Part shown: in pieces, positions 1 to 10,159 of the stretch
Layout of the letters: each line of letters begins with the position of its first letter
How positions within the stretch are numbered: position 1 is the stretch's first letter
Source: Cytobacillus oceanisediminis 2691
GTDB taxonomy: Bacteria; Bacillota; Bacilli; Bacillales; Cytobacillaceae
Direction: 5' to 3'
Length of the DNA stretch: 64,000 bases
Assembly (NCBI RefSeq): GCF_007678455.1
Contig: NZ_VEEP01000005.1
Coordinates: forward strand, 170,380-234,379
Made by a program: the position numbers and the translations under genes
The notes under the pieces: model-generated
Databases searched by the model: none
What the model saw: only the letters and a program-made list of their open reading frames with translations
What the model was told of the DNA's origin: nothing

Positions 1-1882
1 TTCCACTCACGCTGCAGGTGTCGTCATCAGTGAACAGCCGCTTACGAATGTCGTTCCGATCCAATCAGGCCAGTCAAGAGTGTTCCTTACCCAATATTCA
101 ATGGATCATCTTGAAGAAATAGGTTTATTGAAGATGGACTTCCTTGGCTTAAGAAATCTGACTTTAATTGATTCCATTCTGCATTCGATCCAGCATAAAA
201 CCGGGCAAAAGCTTCTTGTCCATGATATCCCGGGTGAAGATAAACAAACGTTTCAATTGCTCGGCAGAGGCGAGACGACAGGTATTTTCCAGCTTGAGTC
301 TGAAGGAATGCGGAAAGTACTGACAAGGCTGGAACCAACACGATTTGAAGATATCGTCGCAGTCAACGCCCTTTATCGTCCGGGCCCAATGGAGAATATT
401 CCTTTGTTCATTGACCGCAAGCATGGGAGACAGGATATCGATTATTATCATAAGGACCTTGAACCAATCCTGCGCGATACATATGGAGTCATTGTTTATC
501 AGGAGCAAATCATGCAGATTGCCTCTAAGATGGCTGGTTTCTCACTCGGAGAAGCAGATCTGCTCCGAAGAGCGGTCTCGAAGAAAAAGAAAGAAGTCCT
601 GGCTCAGGAACGGGAACATTTTGTGAATGGCGCGTTAAGAAAGGGATACGATACACAGACCGCGAATCTGGTCTATGATTTAATCGTCCGTTTCGCCAAT
701 TATGGCTTCAACCGCAGCCATGCTGTCGCGTACAGCATGATCGCCTATCAGCTGGCCTATCTAAAAACACATTATCCGCTTTATTTCATGGCTTCCCTGC
801 TGACATCCGCCATCGGCAATGACACCAAAATTGCCCAGTATGCAAGGGAACTTCAGCAAATGGAAATCAAGCTTTTGCCTCCTTCCATCAACAGAAGCGC
901 TTTCAGCTTCCAGCCGGAAGGGGACAGTGTTCGATACAGCCTTGCAGGAATCAAAGGCGTGGGGATCGCATCACTAAAGGAAATATTTCAGGCGAGAAGA
1001 ACAGGGCATTTCAAGGATATCTTCGACTTTTGCATCCGTGTGCCGCAAAAGGCCGCAACAAGAAAAGTGGTTGAAGCTCTGATCTATTCAGGTGCTTTCG
1101 ATGAATTCGGGCAGGACCGTGCCGTCCTTTTAGCGACTATAGATGTGGCGCTTGAACACGCACAGCTTGTAGCTCCGGATGACAACGGGCAAATCGATAT
1201 GTTCGCAGAAGCAGAGTTTTCCCTAAAGCCGAAGTATATAGAGGTTGACCCGATGCGAATAGAAGACAAGCTCAGCCTTGAAAAAGAGGTCCTGGGAGTC
1301 TATCTCTCCAGGCATCCTGTTTCCATCCATGAGAAGGAGTTCGAGGCCGCCGGGGTTAAAAAGATTGCGTCAAAGGCTCCAGGGAGCAAAATAAGGCTTG
1401 GCGTCTATATAACGGAACAGAAGAAAATCCGCACAAAAAAAGGAGAAGCCATGGCCTTCCTCACTCTCAGTGACGCAAGCGGAGAAACAGAAGCTGTTGT
1501 TTTCCCAACTGTCTACAAGCAGTATGGACATGTCTTGAAGCAGGGCGGGATGGCGCTTCTGGAAGGAAAGTTCGATGAACGGGATGGAAGGAGCCAATTT
1601 ATCGTACAGCAAGTGCTTGACCTTGAAAAAGAAGCGAAAAACGGACAGAAAAAGCCGGTCTTGTATTTGCGAATCGCGAAGGGTGCCGACAGCGCCGGTA
1701 AAATGAATGAACTTAAAGCTTTATTGAAAAAACATCAAGGCACTGTTCCGGTTATTGTGTATAACGAAGAGAACGAGAAATCGATGCTGTTGCCAAATGA
1801 GTTCTGCGTGAATCCCGAACGGGGAAGTGTGGGAGAATTAAAAAAGATATTGGGTGACAAGAATGTTGTCCTGAAAAATTAG
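1..1882 (+). CDS. dnaE: DNA polymerase III alpha subunit DnaE, 3' part
   Basis: This is the C-terminal part (about 626 residues) of the DnaE-type replicative polymerase; the gene runs off the left edge and the frame is open from base 2. The visible part starts in the conserved STHAAGVVIS block of the palm. It includes MDFLGLRNLTLID, which carries the third catalytic aspartate of the family, then the FQLESEGMR region, a helix-hairpin-helix part (SLAGIKGVGIASLKEI) and a C-terminal OB fold (about residues 430-530 of the visible part). In Bacillus DnaE extends primers at the replication fork beside PolC. The catalytic PDxDxD motif lies outside the window. The full B. subtilis protein is about 1115 residues, so nearly half is missing here. 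Confidence 0.97.
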   Translation, partial: STHAAGVVISEQPLTNVVPIQSGQSRVFLTQYSMDHLEEIGLLKMDFLGLRNLTLIDSILHSIQHKTGQKLLVHDIPGEDKQTFQLLGRGETTGIFQLESEGMRKVLTRLEPTRFEDIVAVNALYRPGPMENIPLFIDRKHGRQDIDYYHKDLEPILRDTYGVIVYQEQIMQIASKMAGFSLGEADLLRRAVSKKKKEVLAQEREHFVNGALRKGYDTQTANLVYDLIVRFANYGFNRSHAVAYSMIAYQLAYLKTHYPLYFMASLLTSAIGNDTKIAQYARELQQMEIKLLPPSINRSAFSFQPEGDSVRYSLAGIKGVGIASLKEIFQARRTGHFKDIFDFCIRVPQKAATRKVVEALIYSGAFDEFGQDRAVLLATIDVALEHAQLVAPDDNGQIDMFAEAEFSLKPKYIEVDPMRIEDKLSLEKEVLGVYLSRHPVSIHEKEFEAAGVKKIASKAPGSKIRLGVYITEQKKIRTKKGEAMAFLTLSDASGETEAVVFPTVYKQYGHVLKQGGMALLEGKFDERDGRSQFIVQQVLDLEKEAKNGQKKPVLYLRIAKGADSAGKMNELKALLKKHQGTVPVIVYNEENEKSMLLPNEFCVNPERGSVGELKKILGDKNVVLKN

Positions 1883-1885
1883 TTC

Positions 1886-1913
1886 TTTACAAGTATAATA
1901 GATGTGTTATATT
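1886..1913 (+). promoter_or_regulatory. putative sigma-A promoter of malic enzyme gene
   Basis: TTTACA (1886-1891) and TATATT (1908-1913) are separated by 16 bp. A transcript would start near 1920, just before the operator palindrome at 1928, leaving a leader of about 180 nt before the coding region. The leader also contains an imperfect hairpin at 1961-1986 without a U-run. Confidence 0.5.
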
Positions 1914-1927
1914 GGAAAAGGATATGT

Positions 1928-1940
1928 GTGGTCAGACCAC
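1928..1940. promoter_or_regulatory. GntR/FadR-type operator 1
   Basis: GTGGTCAGACCAC has perfect 6-bp arms around one central base. It contains TGGT-N3-ACCA, the operator form known for the FadR branch of GntR regulators. It lies just downstream of the predicted start of transcription, a place fit for repression. The same palindrome, differing only in the central base, recurs at 4069 before accD. The adjacent gntR gene is the obvious candidate for the protein that binds it. Confidence 0.7.
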
Positions 1941-2103
1941 TGAAGTAGGCAGCTTTTTTAAATAATCAGGCCGTTCGCCTATTATTGTGTCGCTGATCTT
2001 TCGCATTTTTCATCGAAGAGAATCTGCCGTAGTCAAGAGTGCGGAATATGATGAATGCAATGATATTGTCGGAGAGAGCCCATAATTAAGGAGTGGACCT
2101 GAG

Positions 2104-3342
2104 TTGACTTTACGTGAAGAAGCTTTGCACATGCATCGTGTGAATAAAGGGAAATTAGAGTCGAAATCGAAAGTGCCTGTAAGGAATGCCAGAGATTTAA
2201 GCCTTGCCTATTCTCCGGGTGTCGCGGAGCCTTGCAAGGAAATATATGATAAGCCAGAAACTGTTTATGATTATACAATGAAGGGCAATATGGTGGCGGT
2301 CGTATCCGATGGCACTGCTGTCCTTGGACTTGGAAATATCGGTCCTGAAGCCGCGCTCCCTGTAATGGAAGGAAAGGCTGTCCTTTTCAAAAGCTTCGCT
2401 GGTGTAGATGCTTTTCCAATCTGCCTAAACACAACGGATGTAGATAAAATTGTTGAAACGGTGAAGCTGCTTGAACCAACATTCGGCGGTGTCAACCTGG
2501 AGGATATAGCTGCACCAAACTGTTTTGCAGTAGAAGAACGTTTGAAAAAAGAGACTAATATCCCTATTTTCCATGATGACCAGCATGGAACGGCAATTGT
2601 GACTGTGGCAGGTCTCGTCAATGCGCTGAAAATCGTCGGGAAAAAAATGAATGAAATCAAGGTGGTTGCCAACGGAGCAGGAGCTGCAGGAATTGCCATC
2701 ATCAAGCTTCTGTATTCATACGGTGTCCGTGACATCATTATGTGTGATACTAAAGGCGCGATTTACGAAGGACGCCCAAACGGCATGAATGCAATCAAGG
2801 ACGAAGTAGCGAAATTCACTAACCGCGACAATGTTGAAGGTTCCCTGGCTGATGCGATCAAAGGTGCAGATGTTTTCATCGGCGTTTCTGTTGCTGGAGC
2901 ACTGACATCAGAAATGGTCGCAACAATGAATAATGATTCAATCATCTTTGCGATGGCTAATCCGGTGCCGGAAATCATGCCAGAGGAAGCAAAGGCTGCC
3001 GGGGCTGCTGTAATTGGTACTGGCCGCTCCGATTTCCCTAACCAGGTGAATAATGTTCTCGCCTTCCCTGGAATCTTCCGTGGAGCGTTGGATGCAAGGG
3101 CTACCCATATCAACGAAAAGATGAAGGTGGCTGCAGTGGAAGCAATCGCTGGGTTGATTGAGGAATCAGAACTCTCAAGCGATTATGTGATCCCCGGCCC
3201 ATTCGATCCTCGTGTAGCACCTGCTGTTGCAGCAGCTGTCGCGAAAGCCGCGATGGAAACAGGGGTTGCACGAATCAAAGTGGATCCTCAGGAAGTCAGG
3301 GAGCGTACTGAACGCCTTGCATTGATTGGAAAAGGTGAGTGA
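2104..3342 (+). CDS. ytsJ: NADP-dependent malic enzyme (YtsJ type)
   Basis: Oxidative decarboxylation of malate to pyruvate, giving NADPH, in the cytosol. The protein has 412 residues, the usual length of the short bacterial malic enzymes. The malic domain shows SLAYSPGVAEPC (about residue 30), SDGTAVLGLGNIGP and the metal/substrate region IFHDDQHGTAIV. A Rossmann domain follows with VANGAGAAGIAI. The start is TTG at 2104, chosen for AAGGAG at 2088-2093. It is followed after 7 bp by a GntR regulator gene and then by accDA. This arrangement fits a role in supplying NADPH and pyruvate for fatty acid synthesis. A GntR operator lies in its leader. Confidence 0.93.
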   Translation: MTLREEALHMHRVNKGKLESKSKVPVRNARDLSLAYSPGVAEPCKEIYDKPETVYDYTMKGNMVAVVSDGTAVLGLGNIGPEAALPVMEGKAVLFKSFAGVDAFPICLNTTDVDKIVETVKLLEPTFGGVNLEDIAAPNCFAVEERLKKETNIPIFHDDQHGTAIVTVAGLVNALKIVGKKMNEIKVVANGAGAAGIAIIKLLYSYGVRDIIMCDTKGAIYEGRPNGMNAIKDEVAKFTNRDNVEGSLADAIKGADVFIGVSVAGALTSEMVATMNNDSIIFAMANPVPEIMPEEAKAAGAAVIGTGRSDFPNQVNNVLAFPGIFRGALDARATHINEKMKVAAVEAIAGLIEESELSSDYVIPGPFDPRVAPAVAAAVAKAAMETGVARIKVDPQEVRERTERLALIGKGE

Positions 3343-3349
3343 TTTCTTA

Positions 3350-3973
3350 GTGGCACAGCCTGAAAAGAGCACGAAAGTATATGTTGAAATCGTCAGGCAG
3401 CTAAGGGAAATGATTAATAAAGACGGCTTGAAGCCCGGAGATAAAATTCCTTCCGAACGTGAACTCTCAGAGCGCCTGAATGCTGGGCGCTCCTCTGTTC
3501 GCGAAGCCTTGCGCGCCCTTGAACTCCTCGGGCTGATCGAGACAAGAAGGGGAGAAGGAACCTTTATAAGGGACTTCCGCGGCAACCAGCTGGTCCAATT
3601 ATTAAGTACCTTTATTCTGCAGGATAAAAAAGCCAAAGATGATGTGGTGGAAACGAAAAACATGATCGAGGCAGATTGTCTATATCTGGCTGCTGAAAAG
3701 ATCCGGGAAGATGAAATCAGAAGATTAAAGGTCTGGATTGATGACCATAATTTTGAGGACGAGGAATTTTTCAGGAAAATTGCCGAACTTGCTGACAATC
3801 ACCTTTTTTATCGAATTTGGTATATATTGAATGATTATTACAAGGCACTTGAGCTGAAAGCAATTCCAGCTGAAAAAGAAGAATACCATCTGTTGCTGGA
3901 CTCGCTTGCAACAAAAAATGGAGAACTGATTCTGAATAGGCATCGCATGCTGCGGAAAATGTCGACGGAATGA
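3350..3973 (+). CDS. GntR-family (FadR/FCD branch) transcription regulator
   Basis: DNA-binding repressor or activator of 207 residues. The N-terminal winged helix is clear (GDKIPSERELSERL, then RSSVREALRALELLGLIE, wing RRGEGTFI). The rest is a short helical FCD-like effector domain. In that domain the usual FH metal-ligand position reads FF (DEEFFRKIAELADN), while two later histidines (EYH, RHRM) remain. GTG at 3350 is chosen because GGTGAG at 3334-3339 is correctly placed; an in-frame TTG at 3326 would overlap the malic enzyme gene. It is probably co-transcribed with the malic enzyme. I infer that it controls both itself and accDA through the two GTGGTCWGACCAC sites. The effector is unknown. 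Confidence 0.85.
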   Translation: MAQPEKSTKVYVEIVRQLREMINKDGLKPGDKIPSERELSERLNAGRSSVREALRALELLGLIETRRGEGTFIRDFRGNQLVQLLSTFILQDKKAKDDVVETKNMIEADCLYLAAEKIREDEIRRLKVWIDDHNFEDEEFFRKIAELADNHLFYRIWYILNDYYKALELKAIPAEKEEYHLLLDSLATKNGELILNRHRMLRKMSTE

Positions 3974-3981
3974 CGACATGA

Positions 3982-4008
3982 AGTAACATCTTTCGAAGAG
4001 AGGATGTT
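3982..4008 (+). terminator. possible weak terminator after gntR
   Basis: An imperfect hairpin with AACATC/GATGTT ends and several wobble pairs follows the regulator gene. There is no immediate U-run; a T-rich tract appears about 45 bp later. It could instead be an mRNA 3' structure. Confidence 0.3.
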
Positions 4009-4068
4009 ATATACTTGTGGACATGCTTATGGTGCCAGGATGGCAGTCTCTCTTTCTTTTTTGCTGTA

Positions 4069-4081
4069 GTGGTCTGACCAC
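4069..4081. promoter_or_regulatory. GntR/FadR-type operator 2, upstream of accD
   Basis: GTGGTCTGACCAC has the same 6-1-6 palindrome as the site at 1928, differing only in the central base. It lies 112 bp before the accD start. I could not find a convincing promoter around it, so its exact mode of action is open. Confidence 0.7.
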
Positions 4082-4096
4082 CTGGGGCTTTATGAC

Positions 4097-4142
4097 TAAG
4101 GCTCTTTTCGCAACTGAAAAAACAAGTGGAAGATAAGCCTTA
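4097..4142. repeat. possible remnant of a small inverted-repeat element
   Basis: A 46-bp stretch starts with TAAGGCT and ends with AGCCTTA. Its left part (AAGGCTCTTTTC, then CAA two bases later) is nearly the same as the left end of the 205-bp element at 9221. It may be an internally deleted member of that family; the match is short. Confidence 0.35.
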
Positions 4143-4192
4143 CAATTTAGGATATTACAAAACAACCAGTATTATTCGGAGGGGGTTATACA

Positions 4193-5071
4193 TTGCTTAA
4201 GGAACTTTTTACGAAAACGAAAAAGAAAAAGTACGCGACAATTCCTTCTGAAGCAGCAAAGCAGGATGTTCCTGAAGGAATCATGACAAAATGCCCGAAC
4301 TGCAAAAAAATCATGTATACGAAAGAACTAAATAAAAACTGCAAGGTTTGTATACAGTGTGGTTATCATCATCAAATGAATTCTGCAGAACGAATCGAAA
4401 GTTTCCTGGATTCAGAAAGCTTCCGTGAACTGGATCGGGAAATGGTATCCGGCAATCCGCTCGGATTTCCTGGATACGAAGAAAAGCTTGAAAAGGACCG
4501 GGAGAAAACGGGTCTAAATGAGGCAGTAGTTACTGGCATAGGCACTGTGAACGGATATGATGTCGCCATCGCGATCATGGATGCTACTTTCAGAATGGGA
4601 AGCATGGGATCGGTTGTAGGCGAAAAGATTACGAGAGCGATCGAGAAGGCTGATGAATTGTCCATTCCATTCATCATCTTTACCGCATCAGGCGGAGCAA
4701 GAATGCAGGAAGGTGTATTAAGCCTGATGCAAATGGCGAAAACCAGCGTGGCTTTGAAAAGATTCAGCGATAACGGAGGGTTGATTATCTCCATCATGAC
4801 CCACCCCACCACTGGAGGAGTTTCTGCAAGTTTTGCCAGTCTGGGGGACTATAATTTCGCCGAACCAGGAGCACTGATCGGCTTCGCAGGACGAAGGATC
4901 ATCGAGCAGACAATTCGAGAGGAACTGCCGGAAGACTTCCAGACAGCCGAGTTTTTGCTGAAGCATGGGCAGCTTGATGCAGTGATTTCGAGAGTCGATA
5001 TGAAGGAAAAGATTGCGGGAATACTTGAAATCCATCAGCCAGGAGGGACGTTCGAATGGCAGGAGAACTAG
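4193..5071 (+). CDS. accD: acetyl-CoA carboxylase carboxyltransferase subunit beta
   Basis: Beta half of the carboxyltransferase that moves CO2 from carboxybiotin to acetyl-CoA to form malonyl-CoA, the first step of fatty acid synthesis. The N-terminal four-cysteine zinc ribbon (CPNC near residue 40, CKVCIQC 17 residues later) is typical of AccD. The crotonase-like core carries [12 protein letters not shown] and the oxyanion region [10 protein letters not shown]. The protein has 292 residues and aligns end to end with my memory of the B. subtilis protein. The start is TTG with the strong site GGAGGGGG at 4178-4185. The end overlaps accA by 16 bp, so the two subunits are translationally coupled. 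Confidence 0.97.
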   Translation: MLKELFTKTKKKKYATIPSEAAKQDVPEGIMTKCPNCKKIMYTKELNKNCKVCIQCGYHHQMNSAERIESFLDSESFRELDREMVSGNPLGFPGYEEKLEKDREKTGLNEAVVTGIGTVNGYDVAIAIMDATFRMGSMGSVVGEKITRAIEKADELSIPFIIFTASGGARMQEGVLSLMQMAKTSVALKRFSDNGGLIISIMTHPTTGGVSASFASLGDYNFAEPGALIGFAGRRIIEQTIREELPEDFQTAEFLLKHGQLDAVISRVDMKEKIAGILEIHQPGGTFEWQEN

Positions 5072-6033
5072 AATTCGAGAAACCGGTATTGGAATTAAGG
5101 AAAAAAATCAGTGAGCTAAAGGAATTCACCAAAAATACGGATGTGGATCTCACATCAGAAATAGATAAACTTGAAGCAAGACTGCAAAAGCTCGAATCAG
5201 AAGTTTATGAGAACATGAAACCGTGGGACCGGGTGCAGATTGCCCGTCACCCAAATCGTCCGACGACCCTTGAATATATCTCATTGCTGTTTACCGACTT
5301 CTTCGAATGTCACGGCGACAGATTATATGGAGATGATGAAGCGATTGTTGGGGGAATTGCCAAATTCCATGGCTATCCCGTGACAGTCATTGGCCATCAG
5401 CGTGGGAAAGATACAAAGGAAAATATCCGCAGGAATTTTGGTATGCCGCATCCTGAAGGTTACAGAAAAGCTTTGCGTTTGATGAAGCAAGCAGAAAAAT
5501 TTAAGCGTCCGATCATTTGTTTCATCGATACTAAGGGTGCTTACCCTGGTAAAGCAGCAGAAGAGCGTGGGCAAAGTGAAGCGATCGCCCGTAATCTATT
5601 CGAGATGGCTGGACTTACCGTTCCAGTGATCTGTGTGGTCATTGGCGAAGGTGGAAGTGGCGGAGCACTGGCACTGGGTGTAGGCAATTATATTCACATG
5701 CTGGAAAACTCCACATATTCCGTTATCTCTCCAGAAGGTGCGGCAGCGATTCTTTGGAAAGATTCTTCGCTGGCGAAGAAAGCTGCTGAAACGATGAAAA
5801 TCACTGCTCCTGACCTTAAAGGACTGGGGATCATTGATGAAATCATCCCAGAAGTAAAAGGCGGGGCACATAAAGATTTAAAACAGCAGGCAAAGTATAT
5901 GGATAAAATTCTAAAAGACTCGATGTCAGAACTTCTGGTTTTGGATGAAGAGACATTGCTGAGCCAGCGCTATGAGAAATATAAACGAATTGGCGAGTTT
6001 TCGTTTCCAACGGAATTTATCGGGGTAAAATAA
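5056..6033 (+). CDS. accA: acetyl-CoA carboxylase carboxyltransferase subunit alpha
   Basis: Alpha subunit of the acetyl-CoA carboxylase carboxyltransferase, forming an alpha2beta2 complex with AccD. The protein has 325 residues, as in B. subtilis. It has a coiled N-terminal helix pair (about residues 5-55), then the crotonase-fold core with [40 protein letters not shown] and [10 protein letters not shown]. The gene starts inside accD and ends at a strong intrinsic terminator at 6032. Confidence 0.97.
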   Translation: MAGELEFEKPVLELRKKISELKEFTKNTDVDLTSEIDKLEARLQKLESEVYENMKPWDRVQIARHPNRPTTLEYISLLFTDFFECHGDRLYGDDEAIVGGIAKFHGYPVTVIGHQRGKDTKENIRRNFGMPHPEGYRKALRLMKQAEKFKRPIICFIDTKGAYPGKAAEERGQSEAIARNLFEMAGLTVPVICVVIGEGGSGGALALGVGNYIHMLENSTYSVISPEGAAAILWKDSSLAKKAAETMKITAPDLKGLGIIDEIIPEVKGGAHKDLKQQAKYMDKILKDSMSELLVLDEETLLSQRYEKYKRIGEFSFPTEFIGVK

Positions 6034-6066
6034 AACGTGCTATCGTGCACGTTTTATTTTTTTTTT
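6032..6066 (+). terminator. intrinsic terminator after accA
   Basis: A 9-bp stem (AAAACGTGC/GCACGTTTT) with a 6-nt loop is followed by A and ten T residues. The left arm begins in the accA stop codon. Confidence 0.9.
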
Positions 6067-7374
<1,308 letters not shown>

Positions 7375-7407
7375 TTTCTTTTACAGTAAACCAGGAGGTT
7401 GCAATCT

Positions 7408-9168
7408 ATGCGCAAAACAAAAATTGTTTGTACGATTGGTCCCGCAAGTGAAAGTGTAGAAAAATTAACTCAGCTGATTGAAGCAGGAATGAATGTATCC
7501 CGCTTGAATTTCTCTCACGGAAATCATGAAGAGCATGCAGCACGTATCAAAAATATCAGAGAAGCTGCGGAGAAAACAGGGAAGAAGGTAGGGATCCTGC
7601 TTGATACTAAAGGCCCTGAGATCCGCACAAATGATATGGAGAATGGTGCAATTGAACTGAAGACAGGCCAGGAATGCATCGTATCAATGACAGAGGTTCT
7701 GGGTACAGTTGATAAGTTCTCTGTTACTTATGACCAGCTGATCGATGATGTCCATCCAGGAGCCAAAATCCTCCTTGATGACGGCTTAATCGGTCTTGAA
7801 GTTATCAGCATCGACAAGGAAAATAATGAGATTAAAACCAAAGTCCTGAACACGGGTACGCTTAAAAATAAAAAAGGTGTAAACGTGCCGGGTGTTTCTG
7901 TGAATCTTCCAGGAATCACGGAGAAGGATGCTAAAGACATCCTATTCGGAATCGAGCAGGGAGTGGACTTCATTGCAGCATCATTTGTGCGCCGCGCAAC
8001 TGATGTATTGGAAATCCGCCAGCTATTGGAAGAAAACAACGGATCACACATCCAGATCATTCCTAAGATCGAAAACCAGGAAGGCGTTGACAACATCAAC
8101 GAAATTCTTGAAGTTTCCGATGGTCTCATGGTTGCTCGTGGTGACCTAGGAGTGGAAATTCCTGCAGAAGAGGTACCACTCGTTCAAAAAGACCTGATCA
8201 AAAAGTGTAATACACTAGGAAAGCCAGTCATCACTGCTACACAGATGCTGGATTCGATGCAGCGCAACCCGCGCCCGACTCGCGCAGAAGCCAGTGACGT
8301 TGCGAATGCGATTTTTGATGGAACTGACGCAATCATGCTATCTGGCGAAACAGCAGCTGGGCAATACCCAGTAGAAGCTGTTCAGACCATGCATAATATC
8401 GCTTCTCGTGCAGAAGAGGCGCTTAATCATAAAGAATTGCTGTCATTCCGCAGTAAAGAGACAGACCACAATATCACCGATGCCATCGGACAATCGGTTG
8501 CACATACGGCTCTTAATCTTGAAGTGAATGCCATCATCACACCAACTGAAAGTGGGCATACTGCACGTATGATCTCAAAGTATCGTCCAAAGGCACCGAT
8601 CATTGCGGTTACTTCTAATGATCATGTGGTCCGCCGTCTTGCCCTTGTATGGGGAGTGTATCCACAGCTTGGAGAAAAGGCAGAAACAACGGATGAAATG
8701 CTTGCGAGCGCAGTCGAAGAAAGTGTCAACAGCGGACATGTTTCCCATGGTGACCTGGTAGTCATTACTGCAGGTGTACCAGTAGGTGAAGCAGGCACAA
8801 CGAACTTGATGAAGATCCATGTGGTTGGCGATATCCTGGCAAAAGCACAAGGTATTGGCCGCAAATCTGCATATGGAAGAGTAGTCGTGGCAAAAGACGC
8901 ACAAGAAGCGATCAGCAAGGTAAAACAAGGCAGCATCCTTGTAACAATTGGCTCTGACCGCGAAATGGTACCTGCTCTTGAAAAGTGCAGCGCGTTGATC
9001 ACGGAAGAGGGCGGTTTGACCAGCCATGCTGCTGTTGTCGGGCTGAACCTCGGAATCCCAGTCATCGTAGGTGTAGAAAATGCGATGAGCCTGTTCAAGG
9101 ATGGACAGGAAATCACCGTTGATTCTGCTAGAGGTGTCATATACAAAGGACATGCAAGCGTACTATAA
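7408..9168 (+). CDS. pyk: pyruvate kinase with C-terminal mobile domain
   Basis: Converts phosphoenolpyruvate and ADP to pyruvate and ATP. The 586-residue protein has the barrel core ([55 protein letters not shown]). It also has the extra C-terminal domain of Bacillus enzymes, which resembles the phosphohistidine domain of PEP-using enzymes ([14 protein letters not shown], about residue 530). The ATG at 7408 is preceded by CAGGAGGTT. The gene forms an operon with pfkA and ends at the terminator at 9194. Confidence 0.98.
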   Translation: MRKTKIVCTIGPASESVEKLTQLIEAGMNVSRLNFSHGNHEEHAARIKNIREAAEKTGKKVGILLDTKGPEIRTNDMENGAIELKTGQECIVSMTEVLGTVDKFSVTYDQLIDDVHPGAKILLDDGLIGLEVISIDKENNEIKTKVLNTGTLKNKKGVNVPGVSVNLPGITEKDAKDILFGIEQGVDFIAASFVRRATDVLEIRQLLEENNGSHIQIIPKIENQEGVDNINEILEVSDGLMVARGDLGVEIPAEEVPLVQKDLIKKCNTLGKPVITATQMLDSMQRNPRPTRAEASDVANAIFDGTDAIMLSGETAAGQYPVEAVQTMHNIASRAEEALNHKELLSFRSKETDHNITDAIGQSVAHTALNLEVNAIITPTESGHTARMISKYRPKAPIIAVTSNDHVVRRLALVWGVYPQLGEKAETTDEMLASAVEESVNSGHVSHGDLVVITAGVPVGEAGTTNLMKIHVVGDILAKAQGIGRKSAYGRVVVAKDAQEAISKVKQGSILVTIGSDREMVPALEKCSALITEEGGLTSHAAVVGLNLGIPVIVGVENAMSLFKDGQEITVDSARGVIYKGHASVL

Positions 9169-9193
9169 GTAAAATAATCCTTCAAAAATATTT

Positions 9194-9226
9194 AGCGTGA
9201 AATCTACAGATTTCACGCTTTTATTT
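9194..9226 (+). terminator. intrinsic terminator after pyk
   Basis: A 12-bp stem (AGCGTGAAATCT/AGATTTCACGCT) is followed by TTTTATTTAT. The T-tract merges with the left inverted repeat of the 205-bp element that starts at 9221. Confidence 0.88.
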
Positions 9227-9425
9227 ATAAAGGCTCTTTTCTCAAACTTTGTTGCTATTGACTACTAAATTGGATTGAATGACCTAGTTTTCTTTATAAA
9301 ATTCAAGCTTATTATGAGAAAAGAGCTTGCACACTTAAAAACGAACTGCAAAATTGCTTATAGCACGTTAAAATCGCCTTTAAGATTTTAACAACAATCT
9401 TTACTAAAACAGCCTTTATAAATAA
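9221..9425. mobile_element. 205-bp MITE-like element
   Basis: The ends are exact 15-bp inverted repeats, TTATTTATAAAGGCT at 9221-9235 and its complement at 9411-9425. Similarity continues inward to GTTG/CAAC. No coding capacity is seen inside. Size, terminal repeats and AT-rich ends fit a non-autonomous miniature element; no transposase is in the window. Confidence 0.6.
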
Positions 9426-9427
9426 CT

Positions 9428-9478
9428 CAATTCACTAAAGGACCCGAAAAAAATAGAGGGGTTCCATCGAGTGAATTG
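9428..9478. repeat. long imperfect inverted repeat before fxsA
   Basis: CAATTCACT (9428-9436) and AGTGAATTG (9470-9478) can pair, with an inner GGACCC/GGGTTCC pairing. No U-run follows, so it does not look like a terminator. The rest of the gap up to the fxsA promoter shows nothing else that I recognise. Confidence 0.4.
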
Positions 9479-9609
9479 CTGAGCAGGTCAAGGTTCGGAC
9501 AAGACGGCAGCGGATTTTTGGGAAAGTATCCGAAGTCACCTCGCATTATATCTTTCATGGAATCTAATACCAGTGTTCACCAAGCTTTCATGTCTGGGCA
9601 ATCATATTA

Positions 9610-9639
9610 TTGTATTATCGCCAGTTCGCCACGTATAAT
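9610..9639 (+). promoter_or_regulatory. putative fxsA promoter
   Basis: TTGTAT (9610-9615) and a perfect TATAAT (9634-9639) are spaced by 18 bp, 37 bp before the fxsA start. Confidence 0.6.
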
Positions 9640-9675
9640 AGAAGGACAGCCTATTCCAACACATTGAGGTGGAAA

Positions 9676-10062
9676 ATGAAGTACATTTTTATGTTTTTAA
9701 TTATTATTCCGGCGGCTGAAATCGCTGTCCTGCTGCTTTCAGGGCAAACAATCGGCATTTGGCCTACGATTTTACTCATTATCCTTACAGGCTTCCTTGG
9801 CGCTTACCTTGCTAAGCAGCAAGGATTGGAAACCATCAGAAGAACACAGGATCAATTAAGGAGAGGCATGATGCCTGGAGATGTTATTCTCGATGGAGTA
9901 AGCATCCTTGTTGGCGGAGTCCTGCTTCTGACACCGGGATTCATTACTGACATTCTGGGAATTTTACTTCTGGCGCCACCTACAAGGAAATTTTTTAAAG
10001 CATTGATGTTAAAGCTGTTCCGTAACTGGATGGATAAAGGAACCATAAAGGTTATACGCTAA
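9676..10062 (+). CDS. fxsA: FxsA family membrane protein (YtzA)
   Basis: Small membrane protein of 128 residues. Two strong hydrophobic stretches open the protein (FMFLIIIPAAEIAVLLLSG, then IWPTILLIILTGFLGAYLA). Another lies near residues 75-105, and the end is basic. FxsA of E. coli is named for its effect on F-exclusion of phage T7, but the cellular role in Bacillus is not known to me. ATG 9676 is preceded by GAGGTGG at short spacing; the frame upstream lacks a better start. It is transcribed alone and converges with ytvI. Confidence 0.85.
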   Translation: MKYIFMFLIIIPAAEIAVLLLSGQTIGIWPTILLIILTGFLGAYLAKQQGLETIRRTQDQLRRGMMPGDVILDGVSILVGGVLLLTPGFITDILGILLLAPPTRKFFKALMLKLFRNWMDKGTIKVIR

Positions 10063-10066
10063 TATA

Positions 10067-10096
10067 AAAACGCCAACATCTATTGTTGGCGTTTTG
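10067..10096. terminator. bidirectional terminator between fxsA and ytvI
   Basis: A 12-bp perfect stem (AAAACGCCAACA/TGTTGGCGTTTT) with a 5-nt loop has A-rich and T-rich flanks, so it can serve fxsA on + and ytvI on -. Confidence 0.85.
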
Positions 10097-10159
10097 TTAT
10101 TTACACGGTGAAAATTCCTGCTCTTCGGAATAAAAGCTCGCAAGTTCCCTGTAATATAA

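Noticed and set aside
2271-2738. Long - strand frames inside malic enzyme, pyk, thrS and other genes
   Set aside because: They mirror strongly coding genes, lack ribosome sites and have unnatural composition.
3326-3349. TTG 3326 as the gntR start
   Set aside because: It lies inside the malic enzyme gene without a ribosome site, while GTG 3350 has GGTGAG correctly placed.
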